Counted from the stretch's first letter, positions 1 through 6,897 are shown. The stretch is 10,088 nucleotides of DNA from Archaeoglobaceae archaeon (GCA_027016055.1 JALWBF010000016.1:1-10088), one strand, 5' to 3'. Numbers and translations are program-made. The notes: generated by a model not told the origin, from the letters alone.

Positions 1-368
1 AAGACCTTTTCAACGACACCCCTTTGGTGAGGTTCGGCTCTTCTAACGCACATCGGTTTTAGAACCATCTTGTAAACTTCGATCCTCGGCTTCCCGATGG
101 ATCGTTCTATAAGTCGAACGGTTACGCCGGATTCATCGACCTCCATAAGCTCATCCGGAAGAAGTTCTCCGAAGGGAACATTTAGAGCATTTGCTATAGT
201 CCATAATGTTGAAATCGTCGGATTAATTTTACCGTATTCGATTGCCGATAAAGTTGATTTGGAAATTCCGGCAATTTCCGCAAGCTTGGATAAAGAAATA
301 CCCCTTTTCTTTCTTAGCATCGCAATTCTCCTTCCTATTGATGCGGATACATTTCTACCTTCATTCAT
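1..368 (-). CDS. XRE-family HTH regulator with C-terminal cupin domain (partial)
   Basis: This is a leftward gene cut by the window start; 122 codons are visible and there is no stop. Residues about 11-66 form an XRE/Cro-type helix-turn-helix, with the recognition region near ISKSTLSAIEYGKINPTIST. A beta-rich segment begins near residue 80. Around residue 114 the residues H..G..E begin what looks like the first cupin motif, so this is probably the widespread HTH-plus-cupin regulator class, in which the cupin binds a small effector. The start at 368 is preferred. An in-frame ATG at 398 lies only about 20 nt from the TATA centre, which is too close to be on the transcript, whereas 368 leaves a leader of about 25 nt with a weak GGGGTTGA ribosome site. 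The effector and targets cannot be told from the sequence. It diverges from the Mrp gene. Confidence 0.85.
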   Translation of the reverse strand, partial: MNEGRNVSASIGRRIAMLRKKRGISLSKLAEIAGISKSTLSAIEYGKINPTISTLWTIANALNVPFGELLPDELMEVDESGVTVRLIERSIGKPRIEVYKMVLKPMCVRRAEPHQRGVVEKV

Positions 369-411
369 TATATTCAACCCCAATATCTTTTCGTTCATTA
401 TACAGAACAAA

Positions 412-422
412 GATATATAAAA
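412..422 (-). promoter_or_regulatory. TATA box for the HTH-cupin regulator gene
   Basis: On the minus strand this reads TTTTATATATC, close to the archaeal TATA consensus, centred near 417. Initiation about 25 nt downstream would fall near 392 and give a short leader before the ATG at 368. The site is nearly symmetrical: the plus strand reads GATATATAAAA. It could therefore also fire toward the Mrp gene with a leader of about 55 nt. Confidence 0.6.
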
Positions 423-460
423 GTTGCCCGTTAGTTTAAATTCGATCACGTCGAACAGAA

Positions 461-476
461 GGATAACTTCTTAAGC
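461..476 (+). promoter_or_regulatory. Possible weak TATA element for the Mrp gene
   Basis: TTCTTAAG at 468-475 is centred 25.5 nt before the ATG at 497, the same spacing seen at other unit-leading genes here, preceded by a purine-rich stretch. The match to the TATA consensus is poor. The symmetric TATA at 412-422 or the TTTAAA at 436-441 are alternatives. Confidence 0.3.
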
Positions 477-496
477 AAAAAGGCAGTCGTGCTGAT

Positions 497-1234
497 ATGA
501 AGAAGTTAGTCGTCATGAGCGGGAAGGGTGGAGTCGGTAAGAGCACCGTAGCCGCTAACATTGCGTTTGCCCTTACGATGAAGGGTTATAGGGTCGGACT
601 TCTCGATAGCGATCTGCACGGTCCGAGTATTCCGAAGATACTCGGTTTGGAGGATCTAAAGGGTTTGGAGGTTGTTGATGGTAAACTCAAACCCGCAGAA
701 GTTAACGGGCTGAAAGTTGTATCTATTCAGTTTCTCCTACCTTCGAAGGATTCTCCGGTTATCTGGAGAGGGCCTATGAAACACAAGTTCTTGGAGCAGA
801 TATTCAACGATGTGAACTGGGGGGAACTGGATTACTTGGTAATAGACTGCCCGCCGGGAACCGGAGATGAGATAATAAGCATCTTTCAGCTTGCTAAGCC
901 TGATGCGGCTGTGATAGTAACCACACCGCAGAGCGTTGCGCTTGAAGATGTTAAGAAAGCAATAAACTTTGCGAAGAAGGGTGTTCAGAAGATATTCTTA
1001 ATAGAGAACATGAGCGGTCTAATCTGTCCCCACTGCGGAAACAGGATCGACGTCTTCGGCGTTGGAGGTGGCAAGAAGCTTGCTGAGGAAACCGGAGTAA
1101 AGTTCTTGGGTTCAGTTCCGCTCGATCCTGAGATAATGAAGAGTTGCGAAGACGGAAAGCCGTTCGTTAAACTTGATGTGAATTCCGCTAAGCTGTTTAA
1201 GGAAATAGTCGATAAGCTGGTTCAGGAGGTTTGA
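497..1234 (+). CDS. Mrp/NBP35-family P-loop ATPase, iron-sulfur cluster carrier
   Basis: This is a 245-residue cytosolic ATPase of the MinD/Mrp/ApbC/NBP35 group. These proteins bind a labile Fe-S cluster between two subunits and pass it to apo-proteins. The deviant Walker A GKGGVGKST is at residues 9-17. Next come DSDLHGPS at 37-44 (switch I region) and DCPPGTGDE at 117-125 (switch II/Walker B). The family's cluster-binding pair CPHC is at C177 and C180, just after IENMSGL. The length covers the catalytic core only; there is no N-terminal ferredoxin-like or DUF59 extension. The PHP phosphoesterase gene begins one base after the stop and is probably cotranscribed. In anaerobic archaea several paralogues of this family often coexist, so the exact client proteins are unknown. 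Family assignment is firm; the carrier role is inferred from family members. Confidence 0.93.
   Translation: MKKLVVMSGKGGVGKSTVAANIAFALTMKGYRVGLLDSDLHGPSIPKILGLEDLKGLEVVDGKLKPAEVNGLKVVSIQFLLPSKDSPVIWRGPMKHKFLEQIFNDVNWGELDYLVIDCPPGTGDEIISIFQLAKPDAAVIVTTPQSVALEDVKKAINFAKKGVQKIFLIENMSGLICPHCGNRIDVFGVGGGKKLAEETGVKFLGSVPLDPEIMKSCEDGKPFVKLDVNSAKLFKEIVDKLVQEV
1224..1230 (+). promoter_or_regulatory. Shine-Dalgarno sequence for the PHP gene
   Basis: AGGAGGT lies five bases before the ATG at 1236 and inside the last codons of the Mrp gene. It is the best match in the window to the archaeal anti-Shine-Dalgarno sequence. It fixes the start at 1236 and supports translation from a shared mRNA. Confidence 0.8.
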
Positions 1235-1235
1235 T

Positions 1236-1880
1236 ATGTTCGATCTTCACATCCATTCCATTTATTCCGACGGAACGGCAAGCGTGGATGAAATAGCAAG
1301 GAAGGCTAAGGAAATGGGAATGAAGGTTATAGCGATCGTTGATCATTCCGTAGAACACAGATTGGGGATAGATGAAAGTAAAGCAAAGCAGAGGCAGGCT
1401 GAGATTGAGGAAGCCATGGACAGATACGATATAAAGATTTTGAGCGGTATCGAATGCGGAATTCTGCCGGATGGAGAAATATTACTTCCAAATTTCGAGT
1501 TCGATTTGGTAATAGCATCCATCCACGATTTTCTTTCTGTTGATGAATACTACCATCGGGTTAAACGTTGTTTGGAGAAGTTTGGTGATACTGTAGATGT
1601 TTTGGGGCATCTACATTCCGACAGATTCGGTTCAGCCGGAAGGGATTTCGTGCAGGACGTTGAGATAATAGACCTCCTTCTCGAAACAGACACGGCAATA
1701 GAGATAAACACGACGCATATGGCACCGCCTTTGGATTTCTTGGAGATGTGTTCCGGAAAACCTCTCAAGTATTCCGTCGGAAGCGATGCCCACACGCTTG
1801 AGAAGGTTGGAGACGTGAAATGGGGTTTCGAGATTGCGAGAAGATATTTGAAAAAAGGAGAACCCGTAATTAAAATTTGA
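1236..1880 (+). CDS. PHP-domain metal-dependent phosphoesterase
   Basis: This 214-residue protein is a complete stand-alone PHP domain, a TIM-barrel-like fold that binds two or three metal ions and hydrolyses phosphate esters. The expected metal ligands are present in order: H5, H7 and D12 (LHIHSIYSD), H37 (VDHS), E73 (GIEC), H97 (SIHDF), H125 (GHLHSD), then D184 and H186 (GSDAH). Family relatives include histidinol-phosphatase HisK, the PolX C-terminal domain and E. coli YcdX, so the substrate could be a sugar phosphate, histidinol phosphate or nucleic-acid ends; nothing here decides. It follows the Mrp gene with a 1-bp gap and a strong ribosome site, and is probably in the same operon. Its last 11 bases overlap the end of the convergent membrane-protein gene. 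No polymerase or other domain is fused. Confidence 0.9.
   Translation: MFDLHIHSIYSDGTASVDEIARKAKEMGMKVIAIVDHSVEHRLGIDESKAKQRQAEIEEAMDRYDIKILSGIECGILPDGEILLPNFEFDLVIASIHDFLSVDEYYHRVKRCLEKFGDTVDVLGHLHSDRFGSAGRDFVQDVEIIDLLLETDTAIEINTTHMAPPLDFLEMCSGKPLKYSVGSDAHTLEKVGDVKWGFEIARRYLKKGEPVIKI
1851..1856 (-). terminator. Possible U-tract terminator of the membrane-protein gene
   Basis: The minus strand reads CTCCTTTTTTC, giving six U residues 14 nt past the stop codon at 1870. Archaeal termination often relies on such U-tracts without a hairpin. The site lies inside the convergent PHP coding sequence, which weakens the call. Confidence 0.3.
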
Positions 1881-2523
1881 CCGTTTTCCTGAGCTCCAAA
1901 TCGAGCAGAATCATCGAAACTATTGCAGTTACTAAAGAGAATGCGAGCAGACATCTTGAAACGTTTTCGTTAATCGAGTATGCAAGCACGGATGTGAGAT
2001 AAAACATCATAAAAACCAAAAAAGCGAGTAAGGAAGGTCTCATGTTAACCGGAACAACTATTAAATTTAGTATTCTGATGTATCTCGCGAGCTTTAGGAG
2101 AATTATAGATATCACAAGTGCCAGTATCGCTATTGCAACATCAACCGCGAACTGTGGAATATCTATCTTTTCTTCAAATACGATCCAAAGCACAGTTATA
2201 TAAAAAGGTATGTTGATACAGTCCTTGCAGAACGTGATGGTTGCAGCGGATTTTAGTATTGTGTTCAGCAAAACGACATTGAAGATCAGAACGTAGAGTA
2301 TCGAAACGAAGTTGACGATAGGTTCGAGATACTTCAGTTGCTGAACTAAAACTATGGCCTTTGCTATCATTATCGTTGCTAAGGCGGATAAAGCATGAAA
2401 CGTCTCCTTAACCTTCCAATTTAAGTTTAGAACGTCGGATTTACTTATGATGGAGTAATTTACCAGCGCAATTACGAATCCAATTACACATATAATCATA
2501 ACAATTATTGACACAATTTCCAT
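1870..2523 (-). CDS. Multi-pass membrane protein of unknown function
   Basis: I do not recognise the family. From the ATG at 2523 the product has 217 residues and is almost entirely hydrophobic, with six or seven likely transmembrane segments. Counted from this start they are roughly at 2-23, 40-60, 68-90, 104-117 (weak), 124-145, 163-182 and 188-208. A CKDC pair lies before the fourth segment (residues 99-102). Charged loops are short (KVKE, EEK, ELRKTVK), there is no soluble catalytic domain, and no transporter signature is visible. The start is uncertain: an in-frame ATG at 2577 would add 18 residues (MDKITFEKLIK...). I prefer 2523 because a TATA-like GCTAATTAAG sits about 26 nt before it, whereas 2577 would leave only 17 bp to the divergent leuC start. 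Reading further upstream runs antisense through leuC and is not real. Confidence 0.7.
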   Translation of the reverse strand: MEIVSIIVMIICVIGFVIALVNYSIISKSDVLNLNWKVKETFHALSALATIMIAKAIVLVQQLKYLEPIVNFVSILYVLIFNVVLLNTILKSAATITFCKDCINIPFYITVLWIVFEEKIDIPQFAVDVAIAILALVISIILLKLARYIRILNLIVVPVNMRPSLLAFLVFMMFYLTSVLAYSINENVSRCLLAFSLVTAIVSMILLDLELRKTVKF

Positions 2524-2544
2524 TGTTGTGCTGGAATATTCACT

Positions 2545-2574
2545 CTTAATTAGCTTTTCGAAAGTGATTTTATC
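2545..2574. promoter_or_regulatory. Back-to-back promoters for leuC-type gene and membrane protein
   Basis: On the plus strand, CGAAAGTGATTTTATC resembles a BRE followed by a TATA element centred near 2571, which is 24 nt before the leuC-type ATG at 2595. On the minus strand, CGAAAAGCTAATTAAG gives the same arrangement centred near 2549, about 26 nt before the ATG at 2523. The two BRE-like parts share the palindrome TTTCGAAA at 2556-2563. Both transcripts would start at or within a few bases of their start codons. This is inferred from spacing and motif, not measured. Confidence 0.5.
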
Positions 2575-2594
2575 CATGCGGGGGACTGACATCC

Positions 2595-3842
2595 ATGGGT
2601 AAGACAATTGCTGAAAAGATACTGAGCGAAAAGAGCGGAAAAGATGCATACGCCGGAGATCTGGTTGTTGCAAGGATAGATCAGATCGCCTTGCAGGATG
2701 GAACTGCACCGCTTGCAATAAGAAGGATAAGGGAGTTGAATAAGCCTGTTGAAGCATCGGATAGAACGCATTTCTTCATCGATCACGCGGCCCCTTCGCC
2801 GAGAAAGGAGCTTAGTAACGATCACAAGCTTATAAGGGAGTTTGCGAAAGAGATAGGAGCGGACTTCAACCCGCCGGGGGAGGGAATAATCCATCAGCTC
2901 ATGGTCGAGAGATACGTAAATCCCGGTGATTTAGCCGTCGGAGCGGACAGCCATACATGCATGTATGGTGCCTTAGGAGCCTTCGCAACCGGAATGGGTT
3001 CTACGGATATAGCCATAGCAGTCGTTTTAGGCAAGAACTGGTTCAGGGTTCCGGAAACCTTCAGAATCGAGATAAATGGCAAGTTGCCGAAAGGAGTCTT
3101 TGCTAAGGATTTGATTCTTCACATAATAGGCAAGTTGGGCGTTGACGGAGCAACTTACAAGGCTCTGGAATTTCACGGCGATACCGTTGATTCCATGGAT
3201 ATGGATTCCCGTTTCACCATGGCTAACATGGTCGTCGAATGCGGGGCGAAGGTAGGTCTTTTTAAGACGGACGAAGTTACTAAGAGGTTTCTGGCGGAAA
3301 GGGGTAGAGAAGATAAGTTTAGAGAGATAAAGCCTGATGAAGATGCGGAGTATGAGAGGGAACTTTACTTCGATGCGGATATCGAGCCGATGGTTGCGAA
3401 ACCCCATAACGTGGATAACGTCGTGAGCGTCAGCGAGGTTGAAGGAACTAAAGTCGATCAGGTTTACATCGGCACGTGCACGAACGGCAGGCTTTCGGAT
3501 ATAGAGATAGTTGCAAAGATTCTTAAGGGAAGGAAGGTGGCTAAAGACGTTAGGCTTATCGTAGCCCCGGCGAGCAGAGAAATATATCTTAAAGCTATGG
3601 AACTCGGATACCTTAAAGTTATAGTCGAAGCCGGAGGAGTGATTATCCCGCCCGGCTGCGGACCTTGCGTTGGAATACACATGGGAGTTCTTGCGGACGG
3701 AGAGGTATGCGTATCAACGCAGAACAGGAACTTTAAGGGGAGAATGGGAAATCCGAACGCATTCATATACTTGGCTTCCCCGGCAACAGCCGCAGCTTCG
3801 GCTATAAAGGGTGAGATTGCCGATCCGAGAGAATTTCTATAA
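2595..3842 (+). CDS. leuC: 3-isopropylmalate dehydratase/homoaconitase-type large subunit
   Basis: This 415-residue protein is a complete archaeal-type large subunit of the aconitase superfamily. It isomerises a 2-substituted malate through a dehydrated intermediate using a [4Fe-4S] cluster. The three cluster cysteines are C295 (GTCTNGR) and C355 and C358 (PPGCGPC). Other family signatures are DGTAPLA near residue 35, ADSHTC at 117-122, TGMGSTD at 132-138 and STQNRNFKGRMG at 374-385. In archaea this subfamily includes LeuC (leucine pathway), HacA (2-oxoacid elongation) and dimethylmalate dehydratase. Specificity lies largely in the small subunit, which is not in this window, so the gene symbol is provisional. 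The upstream promoter implies an mRNA with little or no leader. The gene ends convergently with arcS, overlapping it by 6 bp. Confidence 0.9.
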   Translation: MGKTIAEKILSEKSGKDAYAGDLVVARIDQIALQDGTAPLAIRRIRELNKPVEASDRTHFFIDHAAPSPRKELSNDHKLIREFAKEIGADFNPPGEGIIHQLMVERYVNPGDLAVGADSHTCMYGALGAFATGMGSTDIAIAVVLGKNWFRVPETFRIEINGKLPKGVFAKDLILHIIGKLGVDGATYKALEFHGDTVDSMDMDSRFTMANMVVECGAKVGLFKTDEVTKRFLAERGREDKFREIKPDEDAEYERELYFDADIEPMVAKPHNVDNVVSVSEVEGTKVDQVYIGTCTNGRLSDIEIVAKILKGRKVAKDVRLIVAPASREIYLKAMELGYLKVIVEAGGVIIPPGCGPCVGIHMGVLADGEVCVSTQNRNFKGRMGNPNAFIYLASPATAAASAIKGEIADPREFL

Positions 3843-5450
3843 TTTTCTTTTAACTTCTATCGCGTATCCCCTATCCATTTCGACCATTTCGATTCCAGTC
3901 ATGATCGCCCTTCCCACTCCGATGAGTTCGTCGTTGTAAAAGACGACGATATCGTTCGGTCTTATCCTTTCGTCAGCCTCCTTAACGCCGACGGCAAATA
4001 TCATACCTTTAGGCTCAAAGTTATCTATTCTAACTGTGTAAGCATTTTTCTCAAGCATTAGCTTAGCCAAAGGCATGTATACGTCGAGCATACCGTAGTT
4101 AACGTCTATCCTTGCTATTCTATCCTTTCCCTTAAACAGTTCAAGATTCGGATACCTGCCTTTCACCTTTAAATTATCACCCAGCTCTGACAGCTCGATT
4201 CCGAACTGATACCTAAGCATGTGTTCGAAAATCGATAGGTATAGATCGAAATCCCGTTTGGCAACGCATTCCAAAGCTTTTCTTAGATTGTTCAGGGATT
4301 TTTGTGAAGTAACTTCTCCTTCGGCCGTGAAGATAACATCGATTCCTAAGCTCTCCACAACCTTCTTATATCCGCCTTCAACGTGGGCGATTATAACATC
4401 AAACCTTCCCTTCTCGATAAACTTGGCAAGCTTCTCCGCAACAAATCTGATTTCATCTCCGCTCCAGTAGCCTGTGACAGGAACATCGTAATTTATCGCC
4501 GGATAAGTTAGCTCGAAAACCCTCGGAACGACCAAGGGGGAAGAAACTATTATCTCCTCTACACCGCTCAGCAAATCGCCCAAATAAGATCTAATCTTAG
4601 AATGTGATCTGGAAAGCATATACGGCTTCCTTGCCGAGCAAGGTAAGATCAGCAACACCTCGCTCTTCGGCTTGTAAGCATCGATAGCCCTCTCAAAGAA
4701 CGTGAAAACTTCGTATCTGCTGAAAGAATCTTCACTCGTCGGAGTAAGCTTCGATTTCTTGAATACGGCGCAGTATCGCTTGAAGAATTCCGGGTTTTCG
4801 TCTCCTATCCTCAGCATCGCCGTAAGCTCCGGATCGAACTTCGCATGGGCTTCCACAAAATTTCTTAGATTCTCGCTTCTGATCTGCTCCTTGATAAGCT
4901 TTATCTGCCTTTTCATAACTGCGGTGTTGTGCTTCGCAATTAGCTCTTCATCCAAGTCCTTAACGCTATGATTTCGACATATCTCGCAGTTGCACGGAAG
5001 CGATTTGAGGGATTTAAGCTCGAACTCGCAGTTTTCTAACATGTATATCCCTTCGTAAGCCTTAACGATCGGCAGTATGTTGTCCACGATATCCACTCCG
5101 AAGTAAACGAGCAAAGGAAGGTTTTTCGGCGTTGCCAAAGCCGGAGTATAGAGAGGCTTAAAGCTATCATTCCTAAGCTTTATCAACGTTTCAACCAGCT
5201 TCCTCGGACTTAAAACGCTCAATCCGGTGGCAATTATGAAATTTTTATCCTTACCCTTCAGAACCTCAAACCTCTTCGGATCTATATCCCTGAGAACGTA
5301 TGGAGCGATTCCGAAATCCATCGAGCCTATCAGATCCTCGAATTCATATCTCTCAAGAAAATCGATCATGAGAGGGACTTCGAACTTCCTTCCGTCAATC
5401 TCAAGCTTGCCTATTCTCGCAACTCCATCCCTCTTCTCAAGGCTTATCAT
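3837..5450 (-). CDS. arcS: Archaeosine synthase alpha subunit (TgtA2/ArcS)
   Basis: This is a paralogue of tRNA-guanine transglycosylase acting after TgtA: it modifies preQ0 at position 15 of tRNA on the way to archaeosine. Work on the family shows that ArcS attaches lysine to preQ0-tRNA and a radical SAM partner (RaSEA) completes the reaction. The product has 537 residues. The TGT-like N-terminal region retains a zinc site (C153, C155, C158, with H174). The ArcS signature PCX3KPYX2SX2H is intact from P270 to H283. A PUA-like RNA-binding domain occupies about 460-537. The start at 5450 is preferred over an in-frame ATG at 5465: GGTGGTT precedes it, and MISLEKRDGVARIG then aligns with the TgtA N terminus. 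It overlaps tgtA by 14 bp, so the two are probably cotranscribed. The RaSEA gene is not in the window. Confidence 0.95.
   Translation of the reverse strand: MISLEKRDGVARIGKLEIDGRKFEVPLMIDFLERYEFEDLIGSMDFGIAPYVLRDIDPKRFEVLKGKDKNFIIATGLSVLSPRKLVETLIKLRNDSFKPLYTPALATPKNLPLLVYFGVDIVDNILPIVKAYEGIYMLENCEFELKSLKSLPCNCEICRNHSVKDLDEELIAKHNTAVMKRQIKLIKEQIRSENLRNFVEAHAKFDPELTAMLRIGDENPEFFKRYCAVFKKSKLTPTSEDSFSRYEVFTFFERAIDAYKPKSEVLLILPCSARKPYMLSRSHSKIRSYLGDLLSGVEEIIVSSPLVVPRVFELTYPAINYDVPVTGYWSGDEIRFVAEKLAKFIEKGRFDVIIAHVEGGYKKVVESLGIDVIFTAEGEVTSQKSLNNLRKALECVAKRDFDLYLSIFEHMLRYQFGIELSELGDNLKVKGRYPNLELFKGKDRIARIDVNYGMLDVYMPLAKLMLEKNAYTVRIDNFEPKGMIFAVGVKEADERIRPNDIVVFYNDELIGVGRAIMTGIEMVEMDRGYAIEVKRKL
3843..3851 (+). 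terminator. U-rich stretch after the leuC-type gene
   Basis: TTTTCTTTT directly follows the TAA stop. It has the form of an archaeal U-tract terminator, although it also encodes the last lysine-rich codons of the convergent arcS gene. Confidence 0.4.
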
Positions 5451-6897
5451 GCTTAACCACCGCATTTTCCGGCAGATCCTTCAAAAACTTAAGCCACTTC
5501 CCGCTCGCAACTATAACGAATCTCTTATCGCTGTGGTGATCCAAAAACTTCTTTAAGCCCCTCACAGCGATCTCAAGCGCCTCGTCCTCCAAAAGTTCGG
5601 ATGGCGGGATTTCGGCATGTCCGGCTGGATAGGACTCGAGCATCTCTATCGGCACAACGCCAAAGGCGGGTTTTAGGTAAAAATCGGCTAAAACACCTTC
5701 ATCCGTCGAAATTATTATCTCATCCTTATCCGGAAGTTCCACGTTCAGCACCCTCTCGTGATGCCTTAAAACTGCCGGTCTGTAGCAACTTTCGACTCCG
5801 GAGTAAAGGAAAGAATGCTTCATCGATGGATCGTATTGCTCCAAAAGCCATCCGTATTCCCTTATCTGCCTCCATGCGAACAGAAGGTTCGGATGACTTC
5901 TTATCCTGCACTCGACGAGCTCGAATAGGTTATTTTCCTTTATAGCCTGCTTTATCCTCCTTATCTCCTCGAAACTCACCCATAGGTTGTGTTCCGCTAT
6001 GAGCCTTTGCCTTTCCTCCTTATCCATACCCCTCAACTCTTCTGGAGTGTATTCCAAGCATACTGGGCACGAGCATGGAAAGTATTGCAATTCCTCGAGC
6101 TTTTTCGTGCCGTATGGCGTTAAATATCGATCGTCTTTGGCGTATAAAGCGTATGCTGCGGAATCGAAAAGGTCGCAGCCCAAAGCAACTGCCAAGGCAA
6201 AAACCATCGGATGTCCGGCTCCGAAAAGGTGAACGGGGGCATATGAAGGAAGAACTGATTTTACCTCCAAGATTATTTTTACGAGATCGTAAAATCTGTA
6301 GGTATCCATCAGCGGAACTATACCGCCTATCGGATAAACGTCTCCACCCATCCTTACGACTTCTTCCGCACACCTCCTTCTCAAATCTATATGCGTCGAA
6401 CCCTGAATCGGAAGAGCCAAAAGCCTTTCTCCTCTTTCGAGTTTCAAAGCTTCCTTCTCCCTTTTCAGTGTTTCCTCAAGATCGCTTAAAGCTGTGCCGT
6501 AATCCGCATCCGGTGGAGTTGGAATATCTAAGGGAACGATTATATCCGAATCTATATCTATCTGAAACTTGAGAATCTCCTCGTTCGATATTTCGACGTC
6601 TCCGTAAACCATAAGCTGGTAGCTACCGCTGTCTGTCATCACGGGCATATCTACTTCCAAGACTTCATGAATTCCCTTTTTAATCGCTTTCTCTCTTAGC
6701 TCAGGCGTTCGATAAACTATGTATGCGTTCGTGATGACGATTTCAGCTCCGAACTTCTTCATATCCTTAGCCGGAATTAGCTCGATGTTTGGATTTATCA
6801 CCGGCATAAGTGCCGGTGTTTCTATCTTGCCGTGCGGTGTTTCGAGTCTTCCAATTCTACCCATGGCATCCTTATCCAGAATCTCGAATCTCTGCAT
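5437..6897 (-). CDS. tgtA: Archaeal tRNA-guanine(15) transglycosylase
   Basis: TgtA swaps guanine 15 in the D-loop of archaeal tRNAs for preQ0, the first tRNA-level step of archaeosine synthesis. The protein has 486 residues from the ATG at 6897. The catalytic barrel shows the general-base aspartate D89 (MTDSGSYQ), the covalent nucleophile D245 (CDLFDSA), and a zinc site C275-x-C277-xx-C280 plus H303. These fall a few positions from the equivalents I recall in the Pyrococcus enzyme. A C-terminal accessory region follows (about 345-486), but no terminal PUA domain is visible, unlike the longer Pyrococcus form of about 580 residues. The shorter form resembles that of haloarchaea. The start at 6897 is preferred over 6912 because the TATA at 6919-6926 lies 25 nt upstream and would make 6912 untranscribed. 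arcS overlaps its 3' end. Confidence 0.95.
   Translation of the reverse strand: MQRFEILDKDAMGRIGRLETPHGKIETPALMPVINPNIELIPAKDMKKFGAEIVITNAYIVYRTPELREKAIKKGIHEVLEVDMPVMTDSGSYQLMVYGDVEISNEEILKFQIDIDSDIIVPLDIPTPPDADYGTALSDLEETLKREKEALKLERGERLLALPIQGSTHIDLRRRCAEEVVRMGGDVYPIGGIVPLMDTYRFYDLVKIILEVKSVLPSYAPVHLFGAGHPMVFALAVALGCDLFDSAAYALYAKDDRYLTPYGTKKLEELQYFPCSCPVCLEYTPEELRGMDKEERQRLIAEHNLWVSFEEIRRIKQAIKENNLFELVECRIRSHPNLLFAWRQIREYGWLLEQYDPSMKHSFLYSGVESCYRPAVLRHHERVLNVELPDKDEIIISTDEGVLADFYLKPAFGVVPIEMLESYPAGHAEIPPSELLEDEALEIAVRGLKKFLDHHSDKRFVIVASGKWLKFLKDLPENAVVKHDKP
5455..5461 (-). promoter_or_regulatory. Shine-Dalgarno-like site for arcS
   Basis: The minus strand reads GGTGGTT, ending four bases before the ATG at 5450 and lying inside the 3' end of tgtA. 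It favours the start at 5450 and coupled translation with tgtA. The match to the archaeal consensus is moderate. Confidence 0.45.

Noticed and set aside
97..439. Rightward open frames opposite the HTH regulator
   Set aside because: They are antisense to a clear HTH domain, and their products look like low-complexity reverse-strand translation.
1550..1954. Leftward frame across the end of the PHP gene
   Set aside because: It is antisense to the stretch holding the metal ligands H125, D184 and H186, and its serine-rich product has no recognisable fold.
2524..2757. A long N-terminal extension of the leftward membrane-protein frame
   Set aside because: Above 2577 it runs antisense through the conserved start of the leuC-type gene and encodes a serine/arginine-rich stretch with no domain character. 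The part between 2524 and 2577 is possible but competes with the divergent promoters.
3027..3680. A 217-residue leftward frame opposite the leuC-type gene
   Set aside because: The opposite strand encodes all family signatures in that stretch, and this frame shows no motif or start signal.
6075..6572. A rightward 165-residue frame opposite tgtA
   Set aside because: It is the antisense of the TgtA catalytic core, arginine/leucine/proline rich, with no ribosome site.
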